Source: VRUE01 sp963774555 (GTDB lineage Bacteria > Actinomycetota > Thermoleophilia > Solirubrobacterales > 70-9). From it: a stretch of 64,000 nt of DNA. Below are positions 11,107 to 20,207 of the stretch, in pieces. Within the stretch, counting starts at the first letter, position 1; each line of letters opens with the position of its first letter. The position numbers and the translations under genes were made by a program. The stretch lies in assembly GCA_963774555.1 (NCBI GenBank), contig CAVZFL010000002.1, forward strand, positions 682,001 to 746,000, written 5' to 3'. The notes beneath the pieces were generated by a model. The model was given only the letters and a program-made list of their open reading frames with translations. It did no database searches and had not been told where the DNA came from.

Positions 11107-12840
11107 ATGAGTGCCCGTCCCTCCGACGTGGAGCGGCGCCGTCGACTCGCCACCCGCACGCTGCCGCTCACCTTCCTCGCCATGATCGCCTTCATCCTCG
11201 GCGCGATCGCCGGCACCCCCGGCTCGCCCGAGAAGGAAGCCGCGGAGCGCTTCGCCGCCGCCTGGCAGAACGGTGAATTCGCCGCCATGTACGGGGAGCT
11301 GAACCCGGCCTCGCAGCGATCGATCGAACTCAACGACTTCGTCATCGCCTACCGCAACGCGGCGATGGTCGCCACCCTCCGCTCGCTCGATCCCGGATCC
11401 CCCGGGGACCCTGTCTCGACGAACGGGTCCACGGCGGTGCAGGTCCCGATCCTGGCCGATACGGTCGCCTTCGGCACGGTCGAAGACGACCTGGCGCTGC
11501 CCTTCGACGAAGGCGGCATCGCCTGGGACGAAAGCCTGGTGTTCCCGGGGCTGCGCCCGGGCGAGCAGCTCGAAAGCCAGATCGAGCTGGCGCCGCGGGC
11601 GCCGATTCTCGCCGCCGACGGCACGCCGCTGGCCGAGGGCCCGGCCCAGGCCCGCGCCCATCCGATCGGCAGCGCCGCGATCGACGTCGCCGGCGAAGTC
11701 GGCACGGCCGAAGAAGACGAAGCCGCGACGCTCGCCCGCCAGGGCTTCGCCCCGGACACGCCGGTCGGGGTCAGCGGGCTGGAGCAGGCGTTCAACGCCC
11801 GGCTTGCCGGCAAGCCGGGCGGCTCGCTGCTGGCGGTCGACGAAGCCACCGGCTCCAGCCGCACGCTGGCCAAGAGCGAGCCGAAGCCGGGTGCCCCGGT
11901 CAAGACGACGATCGACCCCGGCCTGCAGGAATCGGCCGTCTCCGCCCTCGCCGGGCGCTTCGGCGGCATCGCCGTCCTCGACGCCCGCAACGGCGACGTC
12001 CGCGCGCTCGCCGGCCAGGCCTACTCGGCGCCCCAGCCCCCCGGCTCGACCTTCAAGACGATCACCACGACCGCGGCGCTGCAGAAGGGCGTCGTCTCGC
12101 TCGACGACGAATTCGAAGTCGTCAGCGGCGTCAACGTCGGCGGCCGCTTCATCGAAAATGCCAACGGCGAGTACTGTGGCGGCAGCTTCCGCGAAGCCTT
12201 CGCCGAGTCCTGCAACGCCGACTTCGCCCCGCTCGGGCCGAAGATCGGCAACGACGAACTGGTCGCCACCGCGGAACGCTTCGGCTTCAACTCGCCGCCG
12301 ACCCTCTACGCGCCGCGGATCGTCGCCCAGGTCGAACCCGAAGAATCGACGATCCCAACCGAGATCGGCGACGAACTCGACCTCGGCGTCAGCGCGATCG
12401 GCCAGGGCGAGGTGCTGGCGACGCCGCTGCAGATGGCGAGCGTGGCGCAGACGATCGGCAACGACGGCGTGCGCGAGCCGACCTCGATCGTCGCCAACGA
12501 GAAGCTGCGCCCCGATGCGCAGCCGGTGCGGGTGATGTCAGCGAAGATCGCCGGCGAGTTGACCGAGCTGATGGTCGGCGTGGTGACGAGCGGAACCGGC
12601 TACGCCGGCGCGATCCCCGAGGCCCAGGTGGCGGGCAAGACCGGCACCGCCGAGCTCGGCCCCCGCCCCGGCGAAGAGAGCTCAGAACACCCGCAGCAGC
12701 GCAAGGACGCCTGGTTCGCCGCCTTCGCCCCTGCCGAAAGCGCCAAGCTGGCGATCGGCGTGCTGCTGATCGAAGCCGAAGCGGCGGGCGGAGAAGTGGC
12801 CGCTCCAGCAGCGTCCGAAGTCCTCTCGGCCGGACTCTGA
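11107..12840 (+). CDS. Penicillin-binding transpeptidase with NTF2-like N-terminal domain
   Basis: Class B-type peptidoglycan transpeptidase, 577 residues. Residues 18-35 form a membrane anchor (LTFLAMIAFILGAIAG); residues about 40-150 resemble the NTF2-like MecA_N domain found in some class B enzymes; then comes a dimerisation-type region and the transpeptidase domain. Active-site motifs are complete: SxxK as GSTFK (Ser at about 314), SxN as ESCNADF (about 368) and KTG as AGKTGTAEL (about 511). The ATG at 11107 is chosen because the helix and basic residues (ERRRRLATR) follow directly; no clear Shine-Dalgarno is present. It converges on the lipoprotein gene with a 1-nt gap. Confidence 0.88.
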   Translation: MSARPSDVERRRRLATRTLPLTFLAMIAFILGAIAGTPGSPEKEAAERFAAAWQNGEFAAMYGELNPASQRSIELNDFVIAYRNAAMVATLRSLDPGSPGDPVSTNGSTAVQVPILADTVAFGTVEDDLALPFDEGGIAWDESLVFPGLRPGEQLESQIELAPRAPILAADGTPLAEGPAQARAHPIGSAAIDVAGEVGTAEEDEAATLARQGFAPDTPVGVSGLEQAFNARLAGKPGGSLLAVDEATGSSRTLAKSEPKPGAPVKTTIDPGLQESAVSALAGRFGGIAVLDARNGDVRALAGQAYSAPQPPGSTFKTITTTAALQKGVVSLDDEFEVVSGVNVGGRFIENANGEYCGGSFREAFAESCNADFAPLGPKIGNDELVATAERFGFNSPPTLYAPRIVAQVEPEESTIPTEIGDELDLGVSAIGQGEVLATPLQMASVAQTIGNDGVREPTSIVANEKLRPDAQPVRVMSAKIAGELTELMVGVVTSGTGYAGAIPEAQVAGKTGTAELGPRPGEESSEHPQQRKDAWFAAFAPAESAKLAIGVLLIEAEAAGGEVAAPAASEVLSAGL

Positions 12841-12841
12841 C

Positions 12842-13387
12842 CTACAGATCGAGTTTTACTTCGGCCGGGCCTTCGGGGCTGGGAATCGAAAGTGTCAGGG
12901 GGCGGTTCTCGGAGGCACTGGAGGGGAGTTCGAAGAGGACCAGCGAGCCCTCGATCGGGCCCTGCTGCGGCGTGGAGTCGGGGCTCGGAATGGGTTCCTG
13001 CGGTTCGACTTCGCCGCCGAAGGGAAATGCGTAGAGGCTTTCGCTGGGGATAGCACCGAAGGTCTGATCGCTCGCGTCGGTGATCTTGAAGGCCCCGGCG
13101 AGCTTTTGGTTCTGTTCGCTCTTGTTCTGCACTTCGAGGAAGACGCCGAAGTAGCTCGATCCTTTCTTCGGTGCCGGCTGGCCAACGAGATACGCGGAAT
13201 CCTCGTTGTCGTTGGGGTTGAGGAAGCGCGAGAAGACCACCTGGTACTTGAGATCGCCGAGTTCGACCACCTCGCCCTCGACCACGTCCTTGGAGTCGCT
13301 GGAGTAGCCGCAGGCCGAGACGAAGAGCGCAAGCGCCGCCAGCGCAAGCGCGGCGAGCAGGGCGGGGACGAGTCGGTGGCGAGGCAT
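12842..13387 (-). CDS. Lipoprotein, DUF4352-like
   Basis: 181-residue secreted lipoprotein. A signal peptide (ALLAALALAALALF) ends in the lipobox VSACG, so the mature protein starts with a lipidated Cys at about residue 26. The remainder, with GDLKYQVVFSRFLNP and SSYFGVFLEVQNKSEQNQ, resembles the immunoglobulin-like DUF4352 domain often found in actinobacterial lipoproteins. Function unknown. The stop codon faces that of the penicillin-binding protein at 1 nt distance, with no terminator hairpin between them. Confidence 0.75.
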   Translation of the reverse strand: MPRHRLVPALLAALALAALALFVSACGYSSDSKDVVEGEVVELGDLKYQVVFSRFLNPNDNEDSAYLVGQPAPKKGSSYFGVFLEVQNKSEQNQKLAGAFKITDASDQTFGAIPSESLYAFPFGGEVEPQEPIPSPDSTPQQGPIEGSLVLFELPSSASENRPLTLSIPSPEGPAEVKLDL

Positions 13388-13414
13388 CGGCGGCGAGAGC
13401 CTATAAAAGACGGC

Positions 13415-13930
13415 TCAGGGAATACCGGTCGCGTGGGGATTGCCGCCGGCGAGAGCCATCCGTTGAGCGCCGAGCTGATCCGACTCGAGCCCCTCGCGCA
13501 GCCGCCGCAGCGCCTCGCGCCAACGTCGTTCGTAGGGGATCGAGGCGGCCGAAAGCAGCTCCAGAGCGCGATCCACCGCATTCGGCTCGGTCCAGTAGGA
13601 GACCCGCACCCTGGTCAGGGACCCGGGGCCCTCGGTCAGCTCCCACAGCGTCGTCGAGGGAATCCGGTTGCCGCGGCCGCCGCGGCCGTGCTCGACGATG
13701 CGATGCGGCTCCTCCAGCTCGACGATCGTCGTGTCCATCCAGACCTGGCGCGGCCAAACCGCAAAACGGAAGCGCGCCCCGGCGCCAACGCCGGTCGACT
13801 CGATCCGGGTCAGATGGAAGTCGGCAAGGAAGTGGTCGGTGAAGGCGGGGCGCAAGCCGAGGTCGGAGATCGCCTCGAAGGCCCGCTCACGCGGCACGTC
13901 GATCTCGACCTCTGCGCTGACCGGGCCCAT
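13415..13930 (-). CDS. SRPBCC-family protein
   Basis: 171 residues with the helix-grip START/Bet v1-like pattern: N-terminal strand SAEVEIDVPRERAFEAISD, central alternating strands (FRFAVWPRQVWMDTTIVELE; TTLWELTEGPGSLTRVRVSY) and a long C-terminal helix. Members bind hydrophobic ligands or act as aromatase/cyclase-like or hydrolase activators; nothing in the sequence fixes the ligand. It is divergent from the FHA gene at about 13992 and lies 27 nt before the lipoprotein gene in the same direction. Confidence 0.75.
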   Translation of the reverse strand: MGPVSAEVEIDVPRERAFEAISDLGLRPAFTDHFLADFHLTRIESTGVGAGARFRFAVWPRQVWMDTTIVELEEPHRIVEHGRGGRGNRIPSTTLWELTEGPGSLTRVRVSYWTEPNAVDRALELLSAASIPYERRWREALRRLREGLESDQLGAQRMALAGGNPHATGIP

Positions 13931-13991
13931 CGGCCGGCGATTCTATGCGCGCTACCGGTTTAGGGAGGACTTTCTGCGGGAAATCACCGAT

Positions 13992-14627
13992 GTGGCCGCC
14001 CCAGACCGCCCATTAGCATCCCCGGCGAAGCCCGGGAAGGAGGATCTCATCGCTACCAGTGTCAGCCCCGGCCCCAGCCCAAGCGTCGAAACCTTCGACG
14101 TAGGCACGACCCCAGGTTCAGGAACGTATTTCTGTGCGTTGTGCGGCTCGCAGCTCTCGCTGCGGGAGAACGACCAGATTCCGGATTGCCCGCGCTGCGG
14201 CGCCAGCGAGTTCCAGCGCGACTCGATCTTCGCTTCGATGCAGGAGCACGGCCAGACCGCCGAGCTGGCGATCCCCGCATCGAGCTCCCACCCGAGCTGG
14301 CTCGCGATGGCCCGCGCCCTGATACCAAAGGCCGGCCGTTACCTCGCCTGCCGCGACGAGGACTGCGGCGAGATCCGCCTCTTCCCGGTCGAGCGCGGCT
14401 GGACACGGATCGGCCGCAGCGCCACCGCCGACATCCGTCTCGATGACCCCAGCGTCTCCCGCCGCCACGCCCTGGTCGTCTCCGAACAGCCCGACGCCCT
14501 GCGCGTCCTCGACGATCGCAGCCTCAACGGCGTCTTCCTCAACGGCGAGGTCGTCGACTGGGGACGGCTAGAGGACGGCGACGAATTGGCGATCGGCCGC
14601 TACCGCCTCTTCGCCCTGGAAGCCTGA
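13992..14627 (+). CDS. FHA-domain protein with zinc ribbon
   Basis: Probably a phosphothreonine-binding regulator. An N-terminal zinc ribbon is formed by CALCGSQL and CPRCGAS, and a further Cys pair CRDEDC lies mid-protein. The C-terminal FHA domain shows IGRSATADIRLDDPSVSRRH (Gly-Arg, Ser-Arg-His phosphopeptide-binding residues) and LDDRSLNGVFLNG. The start is uncertain: GTG 13992 is the in-frame standard codon, but the best Shine-Dalgarno (GGAAGGAGG, 14035-14043) lies 5 nt before an ATC at 14049, giving the shorter N-terminus IATSVSPGPSP. If that is real, it would be a rare AUC start. Partner kinases are not in the window. Confidence 0.8.
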   Translation: MAAPDRPLASPAKPGKEDLIATSVSPGPSPSVETFDVGTTPGSGTYFCALCGSQLSLRENDQIPDCPRCGASEFQRDSIFASMQEHGQTAELAIPASSSHPSWLAMARALIPKAGRYLACRDEDCGEIRLFPVERGWTRIGRSATADIRLDDPSVSRRHALVVSEQPDALRVLDDRSLNGVFLNGEVVDWGRLEDGDELAIGRYRLFALEA

Positions 14628-14677
14628 GCAAACGCAAAGCCGCAGTTTCCGGCCTCCGGCGCCCGTAGCATGGGCAC

Positions 14678-15064
14678 ATGGACCCGGTCCCCGAGCCTCC
14701 CGAGGTAGCCGCCGAGCGTGCCCGCGAACGCCTCCACGAGGAGATCGAGCGCGTCCGCGTCGGCGTCGAGGAGATGCTGGCCGAGCAGGAGAACGGCATC
14801 GACGACTCCGACTTGCGCCGGGAACTGGATGCGATCCGGGCCGAGACCGACTTCCTGATCAAGCGCCGGGTCCGCAAGACCGAGAAACGCCTGCGCAAGC
14901 AGATCAAGAAGGTCGACGCCCGCACCGAGGCCTTGGAGCAGCGCCTGGACGCCGTCGAGCAGGACCGCAAGTACGCCGAGTGGCGCATCCACACCAGCAC
15001 CGAGCAGATGCTCGACGGTCTCCTGCAGGAGATCCGCTCGATAGCTGATCTCCTCAGTCGGTAG
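14678..15064 (+). CDS. Coiled-coil hypothetical protein, 128 aa
   Basis: Highly charged, almost entirely helical protein with heptad-like spacing (EVAAERARERLHEEIERVRV; RKTEKRLRKQIKKVDARTEA). No signal peptide or membrane helix. Function unknown. It follows the FHA gene by 50 nt in the same direction, so co-transcription is possible. Palindromic element C begins at the first base after its stop codon. Confidence 0.65.
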   Translation: MDPVPEPPEVAAERARERLHEEIERVRVGVEEMLAEQENGIDDSDLRRELDAIRAETDFLIKRRVRKTEKRLRKQIKKVDARTEALEQRLDAVEQDRKYAEWRIHTSTEQMLDGLLQEIRSIADLLSR

Positions 15065-15176
15065 GCGGGGTCGGGCACCACTCCCGGCTCAACTTTTTCG
15101 GTGGAGACATAGCTGCTGGCGCCGCAAGCCCGTCGACGAAAAAGTACAAGCCGCCGGGAGCGGCACCCGACCCCGC
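15065..15176 (+). repeat. Nested palindromic element C (class I)
   Basis: Outer arms 15065-15088 and 15153-15176 (21 of 24 pairs match); inner arms ACTTTTTCG (15092-15100) and CGAAAAAGT (15137-15145). The apical part contains GCTGGCGCCGCAAG, matching GCTGACGCCTCAAG of element F. The 3' flank of the inner stem is ACAAG as in F and H. It starts at the first base after the upstream stop codon and has the same orientation to its upstream gene as F and H. Confidence 0.75.
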
Positions 15177-15185
15177 TCACAGATT

Positions 15186-15200
15186 CCAGACGTCGTCTGG
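15186..15200. other. Short palindrome between elements C and D
   Basis: CCAGACG-T-CGTCTGG, a 7-bp hairpin in the convergent spacer between the coiled-coil gene and gltB. Apart from this and elements C and D, I see nothing in the 302-bp spacer. Confidence 0.4.
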
Positions 15201-15255
15201 GATCTCCAAGCTAAAGCCCCGCGGTTGAGCTTCTCGACCTTGAGCGCAGCCGTAG

Positions 15256-15361
15256 GAGCCACCCGGGAGCCCTCCCACGAAGGCTTAAGAGACCACGTCC
15301 CGAATCGGCGGGACGACCCAGCTGCGCGACGGCCTTCGTGGGAGGGCTCCCGGGTGGCTCC
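15256..15361 (-). terminator. Perfect 30-bp stem hairpin after gltB (element D)
   Basis: Arms 15256-15285 and 15332-15361 are perfectly complementary over 30 bp. An inner stem CGTCCCG/CGGGACG lies in the loop. It starts 5 nt after the gltB stop codon. It lacks the T5/A5 inner stem of class I, so it is a separate type. No T-tract. Confidence 0.7.
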
Positions 15362-15366
15362 CCGAC

Positions 15367-18300
15367 TTACTCAGTAGAGATGCTCGGGTCGGCCTGGACC
15401 TTGTGGGGGACGACCATCATGAAGTTGTCGCCGGCATCGGCGGCCAGGGCCATGACCCGATCGGCCTCTTCGTTCTGGCCGGTTGCACGGAGTTCGGTCG
15501 CGTAGGCTCCGAGCAGGTCGTCTACGTCGAGTAGGCCCTCGGCGTCCAGCTCTTTCAACTCGACCTTGGCGCCCTCGCCTAGGCGACGCTTGATTGCGTC
15601 GGCGTCGATGCCGAAGGCGTTGTGGCGGACGTAGACGCGGCCGCCGGTCATGCCGGCGCAGGCCCAGGGGCCGAGGTCGCCGAGGACGACGGCGCGGCCG
15701 GAGGTCATGTACTCGAAGGCGAAGCCCTTGGCGTTGGCGCGGTCGACGATGCAACCACGGCTGTCGTCGATCGACTCCTGCGGCTCGCCGGCGAGGACCA
15801 CGTCGGCGCCGGAGAGACGGATGCAGAAGCGCGAGTCGGCCGAGCCCTGGACGAAGAGGCGGCCGCGCTGGGCGCCGTAGGCGAAGGACTTGCCGACCGA
15901 GCCGTTGAGCCGCTGTCCCTTGGCGCCCTTGCCCTTGAGCACAGCGACCGATCCGCCGAGCATCGTCTTGCCGACGCCGTCCTGGGCGCCGCCCTCGACC
16001 CGGATCGCGACGCCGTAGGAGTTGAAGGCGCCGAGGCCCTGGCCGGCCACCGAGCCGCCGTTGAACTCGAGGCTGGCGAGCACGTCGTCGTTGGACTCCG
16101 GCCCGTCGTCGAAGATGCGCGAGCGGGCGATCGCGCCGGAGAGCTCGGAGCCGAGCACGCGGTCGTTGGCGTCGGTGGCGCGGGGGAACTCGTTGCGGAT
16201 CGTGCGGCCGGCGCAGATGTCGCCGGCGAGGCCGGCGATCTGGGTCGAGGCCTGCTTCGCCTCCATCCGGATCGGCCGGGCGACGACCAGGCCGGCCTCG
16301 GCGCGCTCCTCGACCATCTCCGCCGCCACCGGCAGGTCGAGCGGCTCTAGGTCGAGGAACTCCTCCAGCGGCGTGATCAGCGGCGCCAGATCGACCTCGT
16401 CGGTGTGGGAGACCTGCTCGAGCAGGTCGTAGCGGCCGACCAAGTCCTGGGCGCGCTCGTAGCCGAGCGAAGCGACGACCTGCTTGACCTCCTCGCCCAT
16501 CGCCTGGAAGAAGCGGGCGCAGCTCTCGGCGGCGCTGTCGACCTCCTGCGGGGTGAACTTCTTCAGCCCGTGCTCCTGGGCCTGCTCGACCGTCTCGATC
16601 TGGGTCGCGATGCCGACATGGCAGGTGTCGAGCTGGCAGCCGCGGCAGATCGTGCAGCCGAGGCTGACCATCGCCAGGGTGCCGAAGCCGACTCGGTTGG
16701 CGCCGAGGCAGTGCAGCTTGACGATGTCGTGCCCGTGGCGGTAGCCGCCGTCTGCCCAGATCTCGACGCGGTTGCGGATCCCGGCCTCCATCAGCGCCCG
16801 GTGCACGGCGCGGGTGCCGATGTCCGAGGGCAGGCCGACGTGGCGCAGGGCGTGCTGGCGGGCGGCGCCGGTGCCGCCCTCGAAGCCGGAGAGGGTGATG
16901 ATGTCGGCGCCCGCCTTGGCGATGCCGAGGCCGATCGTGCCGATGTTCGGCACCACCGGCACCTTGACCGAGACGCGCACGTCGGGGTTGACCGTCTTCA
17001 GCTCGTCGATCAGCTCGGCGAGGTCCTCGATCGAGTAGAGGTCGTGGTTGTTGGAGGGTGAGATCAGGTCGGTGCCGGGCGCCGCGTTACGGGCGGCGGC
17101 GACCTTCTCGGAGACCTTCTTGCCCGGCAGGTGGCCGCCCTCGCCGGGCTTGGCGCCCTGGCCGATCTTGATCTCTGCCAGGTAGGAGGAGTTGATCATC
17201 TCGGCCGAGACGCCGAAGCGGCCCGAGGCGACCTGCTGGCCGCGCCACTTGCGGTAGTGCCCGTACATGTCGCGGATCTCGCCACCCTCGCCGTTGACGC
17301 AGAGGACGTTGATCGACTTCGCCGCCTCCGCGTAGGCGCGGAAGGCGGGCTCGGACTGCGAGCCGAAGCTCATCGAGGAGATCACCACCGGGTAGTCGTG
17401 GCGGCCGACGCCGGCGTCGACGACGCTTGGGTCCTTCAAAGGCTCCCGATCGCCCACCAACCCCATCACGTGGCGCATCGAGATCGGGCTCTGCTGCTCC
17501 AGATCGCGCACTTTCTGCGAGTACTCCTCGTAGGAACCGGTGCCGTTGGCGGTGGCGATCGCGGCCTTGTAGACCTTGGGGTAGAAGCGGAACGTCTTCG
17601 CCGGTTTGGCCTCTTCGTCGCCGGCGAGGATGCGGGCGCGCTCGTTGGTGTCCTCGTCGAGGTCGGCGAAGCCGACGCCGCCGCGCTCGGAGGCGGCGAA
17701 GGCCTCGGTGATGAAGATCTCGGTCAGTTCGGGCTTGACCCCGATCGAGGAGAACTGACGGGCGTAGCCGCGCACCTCGTGGATGCCGATCGTCGAGATC
17801 ACTTTCTCGATCCCCTTCTCCAACGCGTCGCAGAGGTTGGAGACGTCGCTCTCGTAGTCCTCGACGCAGATCACCTCGACCATCGTGTAGGGGCAGACGC
17901 CGTCGGCGCCGAGGCCGAGGGCGAGCATCGTGTCGTGGACGTTGCGGATCGAGGCCGAGCGCAGGACGATGCCGCAGCGGCGGCGCAGGTTCTCCTCGCC
18001 CGGCTCGACCCTGAAGCCCTTCAGCGCTTGGTCGACGGCGGAGGTCGCCAGGTGCGGATCGAGGTAGCGGCGCTCGGCGTCATAGACGGTGCGATCGGTC
18101 AGCACCAGCAGCTCGGCGCCGTCGCGTACTTTCTTCACCGCTTCCTGCTTGATCCGCTCGATCGCGCCCTTGGTCGTCTCGGACTCCAGCAGCGAGACGT
18201 CGAGGGCGTCGGCGCGGCCGCGGAACTCCTCCCAGAGATCCTCCAGCAGATAGGTGTCGTGCTCGTTGGCGATCTTGCGGTAGGTCTTGTCGGAGAGCGG

Positions 18301-20013
18301 GGCCAGACCGTGGTGGCCGCCGAGGACGATCGGAAAGGCGGTCTCGACCGTGCCGGTGTCCTCGCCGGCGGCGTCGATCGAGGGGCGGCGGCCGAAGACC
18401 GTGCGGGTGGAGAAGTGCTCCATCTCGCGTTCGCGGTCGATCGCCGGGTTGGTGACGACGGCGACCGTCTCCTTGAAGTAGTCGGCGAGGTTCTGGCGCT
18501 CCGGCGAGAGCGCCGCGAGCGGCCCGTCGTAGCCCAGCGAGCCGACCGGCTCGGACCCGTTGGAGGCCATCTGCTGGACCAGTTTGACGTCGTCGCGCTG
18601 CCAGCCGAAGCCGGCGAGGACGCGGTCGGAGACCTTGACCGGCTCCTCGGGGCCGGCGTCGGAGTAGCCCGGCACCTCCTCGCCCTCGAGCGGGCCGCCG
18701 GTCTCCAGAGCGCGGTCGTAGGCGGCCGCGTCCTCGGCACCGTTGCGCCGCAGCCAGCTCTTGCGGACGATACGCAGCATCTCGTCGTGTGGATGCAGGG
18801 TCGAGTGGCGGGCCTCGCGGTCGATCGTCACCAGGGCCTTCTCGCCGGGGGCGAGCGGCTTGGGCTCGGCGACCATCGCGCCAACCGGGACGACGCCCGG
18901 CTCGGAGCTGAAGACGAAGTCCTCGCCGGTCTCGACCTGCCAGAGCGGCCGCAGGCCGAGCGCGTCGGAGGAGAAGACGCATTCGCCGGCGTGGCGGGCG
19001 ATCAGCGCCACCGGGCCTTGGGCGAACGGCCCCATCGCCTGGTGCAGGTACATGTAGAAGCGGTGCAGCTCGGCCGGCATCGAGCGGATCTCCTCGACGA
19101 TCGGCGGCACCACCATCTCCATCGCCTCGGCGAGGCTGAGGCCGTCGCGGCTGACCAGGGTGTCGATCGTGCGGTTGAGGTCCTGCGAGTCCGAGCCGCC
19201 GGCGTGGATCGGCACGCCGAGCATTTTCGCCTCCTGGCGCAGCTGGGCGATCGTGTTGATCTCGCCGTTGTGGCCGAGCACCGAGAAGGGCTGGACGCGC
19301 TTGAAGGAGGGCCAGGTGTTGGTCGAGTAGCGGTTGTGGCCGAAGCAGCCGATCGTCTCGAAGCGCTCGTCGCGCAGGTCGGGGTAGTACTCGCCGAGGA
19401 TCTTCGGCGCGCCCATCACCTTGTAGACGCAGGTCGTCGCCGAGAAGGAGGGGACGTGGACGCCGAGGCGCTCCTCCAGCTCGATCAGCAGGTCGAAGAG
19501 GACGCGGTCGCGGCGCGAGGCGTCGGCGACGAGGCCGGCGAGCTGCCAGAAGTGGGGCTCCTCCTCGCGCGCGGTCGGGCCGAGGGCGGGCGAGTCGACG
19601 ACGCCGATCCGCTCGGCGAGGATGCGGAAGCCGCCCTGGCCGAGCAGCTCACGGGCGTCGTGCTGGATGCGGTCGAGGTCCTGCGAGCGCTCGACGAAGA
19701 CGTGGGCGACGGCGAAGGCGTCGTCGAGGGTCAGCGAGGGGTCGTGGCCGCCGGAGCGGACATCCTCGGCCCAGATCTTGCGCGGCAGGTCGAGAAGGAG
19801 GCCGCAGCCGTCCCCCTCGCCGTCGACGTTGCCCGCACGGTGGAGCATCTTCTGCAGCGCCGGGATCGCCAGTTCGATCGGCGCGTGGCTGGGCGTCGCG
19901 TCCTTGCGGACCGAGGCGTAGATCGCGCAGGCGTCCTTGTCCTCGACGCTTGGCGGCGAGACAAGCGGTCGGTAGGCACGCTCCGGCGAATAGCGGACTG
20001 GACGATCTGACAC
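15367..20013 (-). CDS. gltB: Glutamate synthase, large subunit
   Basis: Transfers the amide group of glutamine to 2-oxoglutarate, making glutamate (ammonia assimilation). About 1548 residues, intact. Order: N-terminal class II glutamine amidotransferase (Cys nucleophile in DKDACAIYASVRK, about residue 29, after a short removable leader; GCFGHNRYSTNTWPS; GHNGEINT), central domain, FMN-binding synthase domain (SVKVPVVPNIGTIGLGIAKA; GFEGGTGAA), the 3Fe-4S cysteines CTICRGCQLDTC, and the C-terminal beta-helix with Gly-rich repeats. The GTG at 20013 is preferred over one at 20034 because GGGAGG lies 6 nt upstream. The small subunit gltD is not in the window. A TATAAT box is upstream and hairpin D follows the stop. 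Confidence 0.96.
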   Translation of the reverse strand: MSDRPVRYSPERAYRPLVSPPSVEDKDACAIYASVRKDATPSHAPIELAIPALQKMLHRAGNVDGEGDGCGLLLDLPRKIWAEDVRSGGHDPSLTLDDAFAVAHVFVERSQDLDRIQHDARELLGQGGFRILAERIGVVDSPALGPTAREEEPHFWQLAGLVADASRRDRVLFDLLIELEERLGVHVPSFSATTCVYKVMGAPKILGEYYPDLRDERFETIGCFGHNRYSTNTWPSFKRVQPFSVLGHNGEINTIAQLRQEAKMLGVPIHAGGSDSQDLNRTIDTLVSRDGLSLAEAMEMVVPPIVEEIRSMPAELHRFYMYLHQAMGPFAQGPVALIARHAGECVFSSDALGLRPLWQVETGEDFVFSSEPGVVPVGAMVAEPKPLAPGEKALVTIDREARHSTLHPHDEMLRIVRKSWLRRNGAEDAAAYDRALETGGPLEGEEVPGYSDAGPEEPVKVSDRVLAGFGWQRDDVKLVQQMASNGSEPVGSLGYDGPLAALSPERQNLADYFKETVAVVTNPAIDREREMEHFSTRTVFGRRPSIDAAGEDTGTVETAFPIVLGGHHGLAPLSDKTYRKIANEHDTYLLEDLWEEFRGRADALDVSLLESETTKGAIERIKQEAVKKVRDGAELLVLTDRTVYDAERRYLDPHLATSAVDQALKGFRVEPGEENLRRRCGIVLRSASIRNVHDTMLALGLGADGVCPYTMVEVICVEDYESDVSNLCDALEKGIEKVISTIGIHEVRGYARQFSSIGVKPELTEIFITEAFAASERGGVGFADLDEDTNERARILAGDEEAKPAKTFRFYPKVYKAAIATANGTGSYEEYSQKVRDLEQQSPISMRHVMGLVGDREPLKDPSVVDAGVGRHDYPVVISSMSFGSQSEPAFRAYAEAAKSINVLCVNGEGGEIRDMYGHYRKWRGQQVASGRFGVSAEMINSSYLAEIKIGQGAKPGEGGHLPGKKVSEKVAAARNAAPGTDLISPSNNHDLYSIEDLAELIDELKTVNPDVRVSVKVPVVPNIGTIGLGIAKAGADIITLSGFEGGTGAARQHALRHVGLPSDIGTRAVHRALMEAGIRNRVEIWADGGYRHGHDIVKLHCLGANRVGFGTLAMVSLGCTICRGCQLDTCHVGIATQIETVEQAQEHGLKKFTPQEVDSAAESCARFFQAMGEEVKQVVASLGYERAQDLVGRYDLLEQVSHTDEVDLAPLITPLEEFLDLEPLDLPVAAEMVEERAEAGLVVARPIRMEAKQASTQIAGLAGDICAGRTIRNEFPRATDANDRVLGSELSGAIARSRIFDDGPESNDDVLASLEFNGGSVAGQGLGAFNSYGVAIRVEGGAQDGVGKTMLGGSVAVLKGKGAKGQRLNGSVGKSFAYGAQRGRLFVQGSADSRFCIRLSGADVVLAGEPQESIDDSRGCIVDRANAKGFAFEYMTSGRAVVLGDLGPWACAGMTGGRVYVRHNAFGIDADAIKRRLGEGAKVELKELDAEGLLDVDDLLGAYATELRATGQNEEADRVMALAADAGDNFMMVVPHKVQADPSISTE

Positions 20014-20076
20014 AGCTGACCTCCCGGTTTCCACGCCTTCTTCGAGCGGGCGTGCGACGGGTTGACGGGTCCGAGA

Positions 20077-20082
20077 ATTATA
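20077..20082 (-). promoter_or_regulatory. Probable -10 box of gltB
   Basis: TATAAT on the minus strand, about 64 nt before the gltB start codon, in otherwise GC-rich DNA. No good -35 is seen at 16-18 nt. Position and perfect match are the only evidence. Confidence 0.45.
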
Positions 20083-20154
20083 GGGCCGTCCGCCGGCTCA
20101 ACGCGGAGTTTTCCTCGATTCCCGCAAATACCGCCAAATTCCACCCTCCCCAAC

Positions 20155-20205
20155 CGAACTGCATCAACTTATCGATCTAGCAGGTAGAGAAGTTGATGCA
20201 GTTCG
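20155..20205. terminator. Perfect 16-bp hairpin (element E)
   Basis: CGAACTGCATCAACTT (20155-20170) pairs perfectly with 20190-20205 across a 19-nt loop. It begins 2 nt after the stop codon of the cupin gene and precedes the gltB promoter region. No T-tract; probable terminator. Confidence 0.65.
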
Positions 20206-20207
20206 CG

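Noticed and set aside
17131..20010. A 959-codon open frame on the plus strand opposite gltB
   Set aside because: It is the antisense shadow of gltB caused by high GC; the predicted protein is a low-complexity Asp/Val/Arg/Leu mixture without any domain.
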